Assembly (NCBI GenBank): GCA_947396885.1
Contig: OX377202.1
Coordinates: forward strand, 73,566,643-73,630,642
Length of the DNA stretch: 64,000 nucleotides
Reading direction: 5' to 3'
Source: Heligmosomoides polygyrus polygyrus
Taxonomy: Eukaryota; Nematoda; Chromadorea; Rhabditida; Heligmosomidae
Both the position numbers and the translations under genes were made by a program. This document shows, one piece after another, positions 36,326 to 47,891 of this stretch (position 1 is the stretch's first letter; each line of letters starts with the position of its first letter). Under the pieces are notes generated by a model, which was given only the letters and a program-made list of their open reading frames with translations, was not told the DNA's origin and did no database searches.

Positions 36326-36605
36326 GGCCGCGCACGCTGCGATGAAGCCCGCCGCGTCCGCTGCGTTCGCTGCGTCGGCTGCGTCGGCTGCGTCGGCTGC
36401 GTCGGCTGCGTCGGCTGCGTCCGCTACGTCCGCTACGTCTGCCGCATCCGCTGCGTTCGCTGCGTCGGCTGCGCTGAAGCTTGCCACGTCCGCCGCGTCC
36501 GCCGCGATAAGTCCGCCGCGTCCGCTGCGCCCGCCGGGTCTGCCGCGCTAAGTCCGCCGCGTCAGCTGCGCTAGGTCCGCCGCGTCCGCTGCGCCCACCG
36601 CTTCC
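36326..36605. repeat. GC-rich (GCTGCGTCG)n array
   Basis: Degenerate 9- and 6-bp units (GCTGCGTCG, GCCGCGTCC). The plus frame reads as alanine/serine repeats and the minus frame as arginine/serine/glycine repeats; both are by-products of the repeat, not evidence of a protein. Confidence 0.8.
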
Positions 36606-36869
36606 GAGGATGTTTACTGCTGACGGCGCATGAACTGTCGATGGTGGCATGTTGATCCCATCTAATGTGTTTATGAGCAGACTGCCAAAGGGATGCAAAG
36701 CAGAGAACATTGTGCGATTGCTCTCGGTACGGGTTCATTGACCTTCACCCTCCATTTTCACTTCTTTTCGCATCCGTCCCTTACTCCATTTTCGTCTGTA
36801 TTTTCACACTGCAGCTGACCTTTTCCTCACCCATTTTCATTTCTGTTTCAATCTATGCACATGCTATGG

Positions 36870-37813
36870 ACTACATTCCTAGCGTGACCCGCCACACCCG
36901 AAGCCGGCAAGCCTGGCGTGGCCCGCACGTCCAGCGTACGGCGCCGGCGACGAACGCTGGCTGAGGAATCATCACTAGCTACGTATGGACTACGCTCCTA
37001 GCGTGGCCCGCCATACCCGAAGCCGGCGAATCCGGCAAGCCTGACGTGGCCCGCACGTCCAGCCTACGGCGCCGGCGAAGCCGGTGAGAGACCCTGGCTG
37101 AAGAAGCATCCCAAACTATGTTTGGGCTACGTCCCTAGCGTGGCCCGCCACACCCGAAGCCGGCGAAGCCGGCAAGCCTGGCGTGGCCCGCACGTCCAGC
37201 GTACGGCGCCGGCGACGAACGCTGGCTGAGGAATCATCCCTAGCTACGTTTGGACTACGTTCCCCAGCGTGGCCTGCCATACTCGAAGCCGGCAAGCCTG
37301 GCGTGACTCGCACGTCCAGCGTACTGCGCCGGCGAAGCCAGCAAGCCTGACGTGGCCCGCACGTCCAGCGTACGGCGCCGACGAAGCCGGCGAGAGTCCC
37401 TGGCTGAAGAAGCATCCCAAACTATGTTTCGGCTACGTTCCTAGCGTGGCCCGCCACACCCGTAGCCGGCGGCCGGCAAGCCTGGCGTGGACCGCACGTC
37501 CAGCGTACGGCGCCGGCCAAGCCGGCGACGGACGCTGGCTGAGAAATCAGCCCCAGCTACGTTTGGACTACGTTCCTAGCGTGGCCCGCCACACCCGAAG
37601 CCGGCGAAGCCGGCAAGCCTGGCGTGGCCCGCACGTCCAGCGTACGGCGCCGGCGAAGCCGGCGACGGACGCTGGCTGAGAAATCAGCCCCAGCTACTTT
37701 TGGACTACGTTCCTAGCGTGGCCCGCCACACCCGAAGCCGGCGAAGCCGGCAAGCATGGCGTGGCCCGCACGTCCAGCGTACGGCGCCGGCGAAGCCGGC
37801 GACGGACGCTGGT
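36870..37813. repeat. 137-bp minisatellite, about seven units
   Basis: The word AGCGTGGCCCGCCACACCCG recurs at 36881, 37000, 37137, 37266, 37443, 37578 and 37715, giving spacings of 119, 137, 129, 177, 135 and 137. Each unit holds nested CCGGCGAAGCCGG copies. The last units are almost identical, implying recent expansion. ORFs across it (for example 37269-37679) arise from the repeat; 137 is not a multiple of three. Confidence 0.9.
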
Positions 37814-39734
37814 GACACATAAAGGAAGAGTGCATAACGCATCCCGGGCGATTGTTCAACACTGAACTATCCCCTAGCGTGGATACTGCAACAATAATTG
37901 AGAACCCTAACAAGACCCCTATCTGAAAACTCATCACTGTTCACAAGGAGCTAATTCAACTCAAAAAAATCACCGTTTTTTGTTTATTCGAACTTGTTCT
38001 CTAAGTGTCTCGATGACATATAAGACGATTATTATGATACTGTATTCGTAAGGTGACGCTGAGACAGGAATCCATGCGTAGGAACTGAACAACCCACCCC
38101 ACAACACGTTTTTGTCTTCAATTAACCCTTCCTTTGTATTCTAAGTATATTATCAGCAAATTTTCAGCCTCAAGTTTGATATACAAAACTGAACTATTTG
38201 GGAGCATTAAATCGAAAGTTTTAAATTTCCGAAATAATTCATGGATATTTCAAAAGATTTTGGCAGAGGTTAGCTTCATGTTCCACTGCAACTGTCAATG
38301 CATCGGATGTCAGTTATCTCTTTTAGAAAGGGGAAAATCTCGATGAGTGAGTTTCGCTGAAAGCTTGTCATATGTCTTCTCTAACGTTCCGGTTTTCTAC
38401 ATAGTTTTTTATCGCACTCGTTGAAAGAGAGAAAGAAGTACAAACGGCAGATTGTTATACTACTCTTACATTTGTAGACAGTCATCAGAACAATCGTGAG
38501 CGGCTAAAAATCTCATCTCTTCGGAAACCAAGAGCAACATTTCAAAGCAAGACCGCATAAAACGATATTTGCTCCACCACCTTTCTTGAATACGGTAGCG
38601 TTTAGTTTCTCGAGTGGCAGAAGAGAAAGTTCAATGGGCCTTATTCCTGACGCATGTTTGAGCTGATTATCCTTTCCAATTTTTGGTTATCAGTCGACTA
38701 CTTTTCTAGATCACACATTCAGACATAGACGTCTTCAGAGATATGATGCTGCACTGCTACGGTGTCGAGAATGCGTTACCACGCAACCTGTCGGTCAGTG
38801 AATGAGCGTTCTCTATCAGTTCTTTACCGAAGAAAGTTCTCTATTCTACAGCAGGCAAAGTATGTGAGGATGGAAAGAACTCAAAATAACTCAGAGCTAA
38901 GAGCAAGTGCGGATACCGACGATCCGAAGAAGAATAGGGGCCTTGGCAAACCGTTCGTCGAAAGAGATGCAGTGGCCTTCACGTTTTTTTTCTCTCATTC
39001 AGCGATATTATCTAAAGAAAACCTTTAGCGACATTGATTGTAATGTGATTGAAGCTCCTCGGTAGGAAGAAGACAAATGTGTAGCCCTCAATGATCCGAA
39101 GGTCTCTCGGCGTTCTTATCAAGCACCAGTGCACAAAGCTCGCTCGCCGGCTAGACGGCGGTCCTCTAATCTCACATGGGAATAAATTGTCGGCGACTTT
39201 CCCTAAGAACACCTCCTGAAGGAATTCAGATAACGGCGCGACGGTACCGGAAGGCAGGCGGCGGCCACTCCGGACAGTACCTCTGGCGGCGACGGTGGCC
39301 GGTGCATCAAAGGGCGGCGAATAATTGCGTTTCGCGACAGCCGCCCTCCTCACAAGCAGGTCGCGCTCGTAAAGCGGTACGAAACAGCCACTAAATCTTA
39401 TTAATCGAAAACACCAAACATTCCCGGCGGCTGATTGGCCAAGAGGTCAGGCAGGCCGGCTTCCAAGCCGCTAATCAGATCACTGAAGCGGTTTCCTGAG
39501 GGTTTTTGTGCCGACGTCGGGTGATCTAGCTCCTGAGGTGGTCAATTGAACGAGATCGTGGGAAGCCAGAAGTCGTTGAAAAGGAACATGAAGGGTAGGG
39601 GTGTTTGGTGAAGTGTTGGCCGACCTAGCCGCACACCTCATTTTTGAGATCAGGTGTACAGTAATTTTGGGCAGAACTCTTTCAAACCTCCTGTTCTACA
39701 GGTAAAGTAAAAACGTAAAAATCGGGCATCTAAA
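37814..39734. other. No recognisable gene
   Basis: A weak SINE-3'-end-like stretch (GTGCATAACGCATCCCGGGC) at about 37830. Short ORFs otherwise. Confidence 0.4.
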
Positions 39735-39950
39735 ACAGCGTTAATCAGTCCTTTTGTGTGATGCGCCGTTCATTCCACTTCTATGGGATAGCGTGGATGC
39801 TTTGAATTTTAATGCGTATTTGGCCTGTACAGTGACTTACGTTAGCCATCTGATAGGCAAGCCAAAATCAATCCCGAACTTGTATTGCTCCAATTCTCCG
39901 ACCCGGATGGACGGGCAGACTTGGTTGGTCAAGTGGAACTCAAGCCACAA
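39735..39950 (-). repeat. tRNA-derived SINE, head-truncated
   Basis: Antisense: GCGTTAATCAGTCC, GATGCGCCGTTCATTCCACT, TCTATGGGATAGCGTGGA, TAATGCGTATTTGGCC, CAATTCTCCGACCCGGATGG. It stops near the GGGCGGGAA position, so the tRNA-like head is missing. Confidence 0.78.
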
Positions 39951-42191
39951 ATCAAAATGCGAGAAGCAGCGACAGCAGACGCCTTTTCCGATTACGTTAC
40001 TGCTCATCCATGAATAGTTTTATGCTAAATAGTACAAACTAAAAGACGGGATTTAAAGGAAACAATCTCCAGGAGTGGCAAAGATTTCCCTTTAATGTAG
40101 AGAATGGGGTGCCTTTACCCAAATCACTAATAATGGATTGGAACCCTGTGCACGAATGGAAGGCATGGCTTCCCTTCTGGCGGGTTTCCTGGCACCAAAC
40201 ACGATTTTTAAACATATTTTTATTTATACCTAATGGAAGAAGTATTCAAGCCCATTAAAGAGTGGAAGTTTCAGCATACAGTGCTCAGCACAAAAGATGG
40301 CAGGATAGCGGTGATTTGCAACGACCTCGTACGAAGAAGATACCAGAAGCAGGCTACTGAATAGTAAAGGATAGTGCTTAAGTCGAGGTAGATCCTTATC
40401 ATGAAATGAATAGATAGAGAAAACTAGCGTTCTTCAAATGCAATCAAGTCACTTCAATTATCAGGAAACTCGACAAGTTGCTAATGCTTGAATGAGAGAA
40501 TGCCTAACGGAAAGCATTTTTCTGAGAAGCACGTCGTGCTCGCTTGTGAAATAAGGAGCTCTTCCTTGTGTTTTGAGCGCTAGTTTTGTACAGGTAGGGT
40601 GCCCTGAGCAGTGTAACAAGCAGACGTATGCGGTTACCGCCAAGTGAAGTAGCACTTCAGCAGAGTCCAAGGATCTAGCATGCATTGAAGAGATGAACCC
40701 TTCTCTTTGTTTTAGTGAAGGCATATCTCAACGACAATTTCCCCGTCCCCAAGGAAGTTGCATCTATTTAGAAACACGTGAACAGGCTTACTTGTTGCTC
40801 AGTCGTAGAATCGGAGATGGTAACCTCAAAGTACCCCGGTTCTGATGCTTTTAGAAAGAGTGCGTCATTCTTCTCAATTCGTTGCGCAAGCTAGTTTTTA
40901 CGGCGAAATTTACTTAAAAATTTAGTCAAAGCGGTAATCGAATAATACACAAGCAATACACTTTTGGTGACAAAGAGGTTCAATGCAGGATATGGCGATG
41001 TACGGTTCGTCTTCTAGTAGTTATTTGCTTTAACAGAGAATGTGAATAGAGATAAATATTGTAGTAAACCATCGACCTTATATTTGTTGTTAGCTTTTCT
41101 GTCACCTGGAAACCCGTGAACCTGCGATTTGTTGATAGATGCTGTTGCAGATGCTACCAAAACAAATCCATCCTTGTCAGGTGCCAGAGTGGCGCAGTGG
41201 GTCCATTCGATTGAAGGAGAAGCTGTAATTCAAAATTATGGCGTAGAAGTGCTACCTGGTGGCATCTTAAGAAATCCAACGAGATATAGCTCACGGCACA
41301 ACTACGCAGCAAGTTAAATTACATTGCGATAGGAGGAATAAGTGGAAAAAATAAAAAAAGTGTCGTGATTTGAAGTAAATAATGGACTAGTGATGAGAAG
41401 AAAATGAATGAAATTTCTTAGGTAAACAAAAAATGAGAAGTCAACCACTTCACTGGGTCGAAACATGAAGAAGAAGAAAAACGTGAAAAGGGGTAAGAAA
41501 TTTGATGTAATGACGGGGATTCAGGTTAGACCTACTGTTGTAAAGACATAACTGAGGCGAAAGGGTGCTGGGTTCCGCCCAGAGTAGAAATGTCAGATTC
41601 CCAAGACTCGCTGAAGATATGAGTGAGACGAGGAAATGATTCGCACACGTAATGTAGCAAAAGTCAGGCAGCTTCCGGCACTCGAAGAGATTAGTGAAGT
41701 AACGTGTGGCGGTGAATGCATGAGATATACTGGCCGATTGATGTATCCTGATGCGGATGATTTAGCAGATGCAGCAGTCCTTCGGTGGATGTGGGTCTAA
41801 TGGAGCGAGCGACGAAAGGCTTTTTATGGTTAGATGCCTCGATCACATCGGGATCTCGCCCCGACTGGAGACACTATACCGGTTGCTCGGAATGTGGAAG
41901 TCGAATCGCTTGATGCGTTCCTGAAACTGTCCTGGGAGTTCTACTCGAAGAGAGTTATGTGATAGCGGAATGGGCCCAAAGGCATTACTGAAGCCAACCA
42001 GAGGAGAAAGAGAATTTGAGAATCGGACTTGGGAAATTTGGGAGCGGATCCTTCTAGACTTCGTAAATGCGGGATTAACAACAATCAGCAGTTTACACAG
42101 TTACGCTTGTTTAAACGCGAGATGAAAAAGAAATACATTTAACTAACATTTGGGAGAAATTAAGATGTACGAAATTGTAGGAGTGAATAAA
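39951..42191. other. No recognisable gene
   Basis: A tRNA D-arm-like word (AGAGTGGCGCAGTGGG) is at 41187-41202 but no box B follows at the right distance. Short ORFs only. Confidence 0.4.
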
Positions 42192-42247
42192 TGCATTCCC
42201 TTCAACATTATACCGTAAGGTTACAGTATAATGTTAAAGGGAATGCA
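42192..42247. repeat. 22-bp inverted repeat (hairpin)
   Basis: Arm 42192-42213 pairs with 42226-42247 with a single G-T type mismatch; core TGCATTCCCTT...AAGGGAATGCA, 12-base loop. No ORF. Confidence 0.88.
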
Positions 42248-42825
42248 ATACGATTAACTAAGCGCGCAAAAATGGTATTTTCCCCGCGAATCGAAGGAAT
42301 TGCTCCAGGAACTGAACTCGAGTCGACACCTACACAGTTATAAGGCATGAGTTTTTGGGCTTTGTAGAAAGCATTATTCTTGAACCACCCATTAGCCTAG
42401 GATAGGAGATTAGTTGCTTTAGTGCGCATGACCTGAGAATAGATGGACGGGGATGGAACAATTATAAATAACGTGATAAGCACAAGGCAAAGCCGACCTA
42501 CACGCTTAGTGTATGTGTTGTGAAAAGCGCTGTATGGACAAGTCCTGAAAGCATAACGAGCAAAAACGAGAAATTACTGACATTTGATGTCAAGAAAATG
42601 AAAGCACTACGCCTTGACGTGAGATTGATAAAGTCCGTTTTAGGGGGAGCTAAAAGGGTCGACCATGACGGGCGAAACAAAACACCTTGCACTGAGAAAA
42701 GCGAAGTTCGGTGGTGTTTGTGACCATGGACGCTCAGAAAATGTCGGGAGATTGGTCAGCCCAGCGTGATGCAGAGCACTTCGTTCGCACTTGTCATTAA
42801 GCAACTTTAAAATTATTCCGAGCTA
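42248..42825. other. No recognisable gene
   Basis: Plain sequence leading to the RTE insertion site. Confidence 0.4.
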
Positions 42826-42835
42826 ACGCTTTGCT

Positions 42836-43394
42836 CCACGATCTCCCTCAATAGAGAGCTTTCGGGCTCTCCTGTTAAGAGGGATCTCGGGCCGCTTGTC
42901 GCAGGGCCACGTCCCCGGGTGGTGGATAGGGGAATTAAACGCGAACCAAATGCGACCGTGTACTGCCCAGAGACGCAGGAGGGATGCAGGGGATGGACTC
43001 ATTGCTCCTGCTGTGTCGGGTCGATGCGTTCCTTGTGCGTGGGAGCGGCATGTTCGTGCACAGTGTGCGTGGATGTGTTCGTGACTGTGCGGATTGTAAC
43101 TGTGTCGGCCCGGCCAAAAGCTTGCACTCGGGAGACTGGGAGTACATCGTAAGGCGATTCGAGGCCGCCTCAAAAGTCTCGCCCCGTCCCTTCGGGCAGT
43201 CTGGCTGGCTGCCCGGAGTTCTTCGCCCGCACGACAGAGCCCGACTAGCAGCTACCCGTGTGTACTCCAGTCAAAAACAGCAGCACTAAAGGGCCTCATT
43301 CCCCTGACCCCGAAAGAGCCCCCATTTCTGCAGCGATGGGAAGGACGAGTACGGAGAGGCTGCTAAAATCTCAGGGCCTAACCAGGCTGACCAA
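42836..43394 (+). promoter_or_regulatory. RTE 5' leader (internal promoter region)
   Basis: GC-rich leader preceding the pol ORF. It has small overlapping ORFs, one cysteine-rich (42919-43152, 77 aa, VYCPETQEGCRGWTHCSCC...). RTE elements may encode a very short first ORF; I cannot tell whether any of these is translated. The promoter role is inferred from position. Confidence 0.45.
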
Positions 43395-44405
43395 TTGAGA
43401 AGGACTAGGATGACGATCTGTACTTACAACGCCCGCACGCTTGCATCGGAAGCATCCGTCGAGGACCTGATGATGCAAGCCAGGAAGATCAAGTACGACG
43501 TCATCGGACTGACCGAGACGAGAAGACACCACCCCCTACACGCCACCTACGACTCCGGAGAAGAACTGTTCCTCGGAACATGCGACAGCAGGGGAGTAGG
43601 CGGCGTTGGTGTCCTCGTCAACACGCACTTGGCCATGAACATCGATTCGTACGAGTCTCTGACAAGCCGAATCGGACGTCTGCGACTGAAGCGATGTGGT
43701 TCTGTGCCAGCTTTGACTGTTTTCGTCGCGTATGCCCCCACATCCGACTACGACGACGAAGAGGTCGAAGCCTTCTACGTGGAGCTGGCGCAGTTCTATA
43801 AGGAAGACCACACCTTCTACAAGGTGATCGTCGGCGACTTCAACGCCAAGATCGGGCCACGAAGGTCGCCGGAAGAACTTCACATCGGAACCCACGGTTT
43901 GGAGTGGAACGAGCAAGGTGAAAGGCTGCCTGAGTTTATCATGTCGACCAAGACCATCCATGGAAACTCGCAGTTCCAGAAGCCTCCCTCCCTACGATGG
44001 ACCTGGGAATCCCCCGGTGGCCAGTTCCACAACGAGATCGACCACACCATCTTCAACCGCAAGTATTGCCTGACCGACGTCTCCGTTGTCCCCAAGTTCT
44101 ACACGGGATCGGACCACCGCCTCCTTCGCGCAAGGTTCCGCTTTTCGCGTCAAGGAGAGAAGGCCGCGAAGTTCAAGAAGAGGAGTCCCAGAACGACCAT
44201 CAACTGGGACCTCTACACCTCTCTTGCCGGCCTTTGGGAAGATGCCGTCATGGACAACGTCGACGAGGAATACGACCGCTTCGTGCACCATCTCCACGAT
44301 AGTGCTAAGGAAGCTGAGAGCTTGAAGACCACCAAGAGACGTTTGTCTCCGGAAACTCTCGAGCTGATACGCCAGCGTAGAGCAGCACAAGCGTCAGGCA
44401 ACTAG
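43395..44405 (+). CDS. RTE pol, part 1: AP-type endonuclease domain (ends at premature TAG)
   Basis: 336 aa. APE-like endonuclease nicks target DNA for target-primed reverse transcription. Motifs in order: [10 protein letters not shown] near the start (active-site Asn), IGLTETRRH (catalytic Glu), [18 protein letters not shown] (Asp/Asn), EIDHTIF, and GSDHRLL (catalytic Asp-His). The linker towards the RT follows. The frame is cut by TAG at 44403-44405 but continues directly after it, so the stop is a point lesion. The start may lie slightly upstream, as MRRTRM is weakly defined. Confidence 0.92.
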   Translation: MRRTRMTICTYNARTLASEASVEDLMMQARKIKYDVIGLTETRRHHPLHATYDSGEELFLGTCDSRGVGGVGVLVNTHLAMNIDSYESLTSRIGRLRLKRCGSVPALTVFVAYAPTSDYDDEEVEAFYVELAQFYKEDHTFYKVIVGDFNAKIGPRRSPEELHIGTHGLEWNEQGERLPEFIMSTKTIHGNSQFQKPPSLRWTWESPGGQFHNEIDHTIFNRKYCLTDVSVVPKFYTGSDHRLLRARFRFSRQGEKAAKFKKRSPRTTINWDLYTSLAGLWEDAVMDNVDEEYDRFVHHLHDSAKEAESLKTTKRRLSPETLELIRQRRAAQASGN

Positions 44406-45296
44406 CAACTGACGTCCGAGCTTGCGAAGCTATGCAGAGAGGCGATAAAGGAGGATCTTAAGGAGAGAAGGGCGGAAGTGTTGACTGAAGCTGCAGAGGC
44501 AGGGTTGAGCATACGCAATATCCGCCAAGACTTCGCTAACTTCAAGACCAATATGACCGCTCTCCGACGTCCCGACGGAACCGTCACCTGTTCCAGAAGG
44601 ACCATGGAGAAAGTCATCCACGACTTCTACTCCGATCTCTTCGATAGCCACGTCCACCTGCCCCCATGCCATCTTCCGCAGGATGGATACGTCGTCCCCT
44701 CTGTTTTCCCTTCCGAGATCCGACACGCCATCTCGTCGGTGAAGAAACGTACAGCACCCGGTCCCGACAGGATCAGACCCGAACACCTGAAGAACCTCCC
44801 GCCTACGCTCATCAACACCCTGGCGCAGCTCTTCACACGTTACCTGTCGGAGTGCAAGGTTCCATCTCAGTGGAAGACAAGCAGGACCGTCTTGCTGTAC
44901 AAGAAGGGAGACGTGCACGACATTGGCAACTATCGCCCGATCTGCCTGCTGTCCGTAGTCTACAAGCTGTTCACCCGAGTTATCCTGAATAGGATCGGCC
45001 GAACGCTGGACGAAGGACAGCCATGCGAACAAGCAGGATTTCGGAGAGGATTCAGCACGATCGACCACATACACACCATAACGAAGCTCATCGAAGTGTC
45101 GCGAGAGTACAATCTGCCGCTTTGCCTTACGTTCGTCGACCTGAAGAAGGCATTCGACTCTGTCGAAACTGAAGCGGTCGTCGACGCCCTTCTCACCCAG
45201 GGCGTTCCTACTCAGTACATCAGAGTCCTTCGAGAGCGTACAGTGGATTCACGACCAAGATCTCATCATTCTACAACAACGTCGTCATCGACGTAA
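44406..45296 (+). CDS. RTE pol, part 2: reverse transcriptase fingers/palm
   Basis: Open in the frame of the endonuclease from 44406; first ATG at 44478. Motifs: [28 protein letters not shown] then [35 protein letters not shown] and [12 protein letters not shown] (catalytic Asp). After VLRE the frame breaks near 45236, where one base is missing, giving a 20-residue nonsense tail ending at 45296. Confidence 0.92.
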   Translation, partial: QLTSELAKLCREAIKEDLKERRAEVLTEAAEAGLSIRNIRQDFANFKTNMTALRRPDGTVTCSRRTMEKVIHDFYSDLFDSHVHLPPCHLPQDGYVVPSVFPSEIRHAISSVKKRTAPGPDRIRPEHLKNLPPTLINTLAQLFTRYLSECKVPSQWKTSRTVLLYKKGDVHDIGNYRPICLLSVVYKLFTRVILNRIGRTLDEGQPCEQAGFRRGFSTIDHIHTITKLIEVSREYNLPLCLTFVDLKKAFDSVETEAVVDALLTQGVPTQYIRVLRERTVDSRPRSHHSTTTSSST

Positions 45297-46249
45297 AGAG
45301 AGGGGTTCGGCAGGGGGATACCATATCCCCGAAGCTCTTCAGCGCCACTCTCGAAAACGTCATGCGCGAACTAGAATGGGAAGACATGGGAGTGAAGGTC
45401 GACGGCCGGCAACTACATCATCTTCGCTTCGCTGACGACATCGTGCTCATAACACCGAGCATCAGCCAGGCGGAGCGAATGCTGGCCGACTTCGATCGTG
45501 TATGTGGGAACGTTGGACTGCAGCTGAATCTTACGAAGACGATGTTCATGAGGAACGGATGGGTTTCTGATGCCCCATTCTCGCTCAACGGAACGAACAT
45601 CTCCGAATGCTCCAGCTATGTGTATCTGGGTCGCGAAGTCAACATGGCCAACGACCTAGCACCAGAGCTGAGCAGGAGGAAACGAGCGGCTTGGGGAGCT
45701 TTCAAGAGCGTCGAAGAAGTCGCGAAGAAGACGAAGAACGTCCGACTCCGTGCCCACCTATTCGACTCCACTGTTCTTCCTGCCCTAACATACGCCTCAG
45801 AGACCTGGGCTATACAAAAGCAGGGTGAACACGCGATCAGCGTCGCCCAGCGTGGAATCGAAAGGACGATGCTCGGAGCGACACGACTCACGCAAGTGAG
45901 AGAAGGCCTCCGGAGTTCCGAGCTTCGCCGACGTTCGAAGATCAGAGACGCTGTCGCGTGGGCCAAGTTGTCGAAAATTAGGTGGGCCGGCCACGTAATG
46001 CGCTTCGCAGACACCCGCTGGACGAGAGCCACCACCGACTGGATTCCGCGGGATGTCAAAAGAACACCAGGACGCCCACCAACGCGTTGGTCGGACTTTT
46101 TCGTTAAAGCCCTGAACGACCGATATGACGCTCTTCGTGTCCCTCGAGCGAGGAGGATCCATTGGACCACTCTGGCACGCGACAGGGACGAATGGAGACG
46201 CTGCAGGCACCCGCTCGAGCAATTCGATGATCAACGGGACGACAGGTGA
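45237..46249 (+). CDS. RTE pol, part 3: reverse transcriptase catalytic core and C terminus
   Basis: The frame after the one-base deletion; the first ATG is 45362. It holds [15 protein letters not shown], the catalytic FADD box (45428-45439), thumb motifs ([16 protein letters not shown]), and the typical RTE tail [25 protein letters not shown] and [12 protein letters not shown]. It ends TGA only ~8 bp before the element end. Confidence 0.92.
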
Positions 46250-46267
46250 TACAGGTGAACGCTTTGC

Positions 46268-47891
46268 CAAGGACCTTCAGTTGCTGGGGGAATCGTCGAG
46301 TGAGGTGCGAATTGAGAAAACGATCTTATAACGCAAGTGTTTCAAATTAATCAGAAACTTTGAAGCATGACTTATGCCACTAGAAAGGTCCTTGAGTACT
46401 GTTATCGATGTGGGAACCGCTTCAGAAAGTTAAATAGAAACATGTATTCTACCGGATGTCTTCATTAAACACATAGATACGGTCTTGTTTTTGTGATTTT
46501 TTGACACCAAGAGGCATACGGTTTTGCCTCTTGGTATCAAAATCACATACAGTTGAAACAGGGTAAAAGAATGATCAGGAGAACCTTTCGACGCGCTCAA
46601 TAATAAGTTGATGCAACAGTTAAGCTTAAAGAAGCCTTCAAAGAACAGATCGCTGAAACGGTTTAAGCGGCTTCATGACGGTGAAAAATATGTAATCATT
46701 TTCTTTCATGCATGCATACTTTCCATATATTGCAAAGGAGAGCAAGAAAGGAATCTAGGCCTGGATTCGCACCAAATCTAGCACCTTGTTTTCCTATGAG
46801 GAGCAAAGCGATCTGGTTCACAAGTTACGATTCGTTCAAATGAGCGAAACCTCAGCGTTTAAAGAGGTTGACATTTCATCTTCTTTCTCTGGAGTCAAGG
46901 CTCTGCCTTCTCTGATCGTAAGGCAGTTCAGTGAAGTGAATAGCGCAAATAAGGACTCATTGGTCCAGAGGATCTGACCTGGTTTCGCAGCTGGAAAAAA
47001 CGTGCAGGAGAATGTGCCCTCTCCTCTTTCACTCACGATGGAGAGCAACGTTCCAAGATTTCGACGTTAACGGACCGGAATGCACTCGCGGTGTTCGAGG
47101 CTACTCTAACCACAGGCCGACCCCAAACCATCAACTAAGGGAAACGAGCCGATTTGTCCACACTGTTCGACAATGCCAGGCGGGATTCCCAATGGCTAAA
47201 AGCTTGGGAGCTTCGCCGTTAATCCTTGTAGGCCGTTGTGATATGATTCTTAACACATTGAATTCCCTTCAAGTCAACTTCCTTTAGCCTCAAAACGTTG
47301 CTGCCGCGGTTGTAAGCTGTTATAAAGATGTTGCGCTGCGATCTAGCCCTAGTTGAATGAAGAAACGTGCACTTTATGCACACAACAAAGCATCTTCTAT
47401 TTTATTATTTTTATTCAATATTGTTTTTTTAAACTTCTTCCTGCACTGTTCCAAAACTAAAGTAGTTCTAGAATTGTTCGGTTTGGTTCCTTCTAAACAA
47501 CTTATCCACCCAGGTAATAGAGCAATCCAAAAGGAAACAAAACCACAAAAACACCATCGACAGGCAAATGCTGTTATTTGATTATGCCATGCCTGAGGAG
47601 AAGAAAAGCGTTGCCTAGTATCGAAGAAACGAACGGCTAAACGCGTTTGAGGTATAATGCATTAAGTGGCGCAAGTGGTTGAAAGGGGTCGAGGTCTATT
47701 GTAGAGGGACAGCAGAACTTGTTTCGTTGCCATGTTGTCGGCGCAGGCAACAAAAACACTAAGACTGTTAAGTATTCTTGTGTCCTTTAACCCAACACAA
47801 TTGCATAGGCAATCAGCGAACGCATTCAATGTTGAACGGGAGAGCTGCAAACTAGAAGAGTTTACAATCTCTATATCTTCTGGCTGTTTCA
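46268..47891. other. No recognisable gene; one hairpin
   Basis: Contains the hairpin at 46492-46547. ORFs 46786-46977 and 47012-47287 are not recognised. Confidence 0.4.
46492..46547. repeat. Hairpin, 25/23-nt arms
   Basis: TGTGATTTT...GACACCAAGAGGCA (46492-46516) pairs with TGCCTCTTGGTATCAAAATC ACA (46525-46547), with a 2-base bulge and one mismatch and an 8-base loop. Confidence 0.85.

Larger units (their letters stand above)
42836..46257 (+). mobile_element. RTE-type non-LTR retrotransposon, near-intact, 10-bp target duplication
   Basis: 3.42-kb element flanked by AACGCTTTGC on both sides (42826-42835 and 46258-46267). It has a ~560-bp GC-rich leader, then endonuclease and reverse-transcriptase coding with almost no 3' UTR, and ends GGTGATACAGGTG. 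This is the layout of RTE elements such as C. elegans RTE-1 (about 3.3 kb). No LTRs are present. The two coding defects (a stop and a one-base deletion) suggest a recently dead or allelic copy of an active family. Confidence 0.93.

Noticed and set aside
36291..36710. 139-aa Arg/Ser/Gly ORF and its Ala/Ser counterpart
   Set aside because: Products of the GCTGCGTCG tandem array; no independent evidence of coding.
37269..37679. 136-aa ORF with repeated HTRSRQAW and HVQRTAPAK words
   Set aside because: It reads through the 137-bp minisatellite, whose unit is not a multiple of three.
37815..37870. SINE 3'-end-like words after the minisatellite
   Set aside because: Only ~30 bp of loose similarity; too short to call.
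41183..41240. tRNA-like GCCAGAGTGGCGCAGTGGGT
   Set aside because: No T-arm/box B at the expected distance and no cloverleaf.
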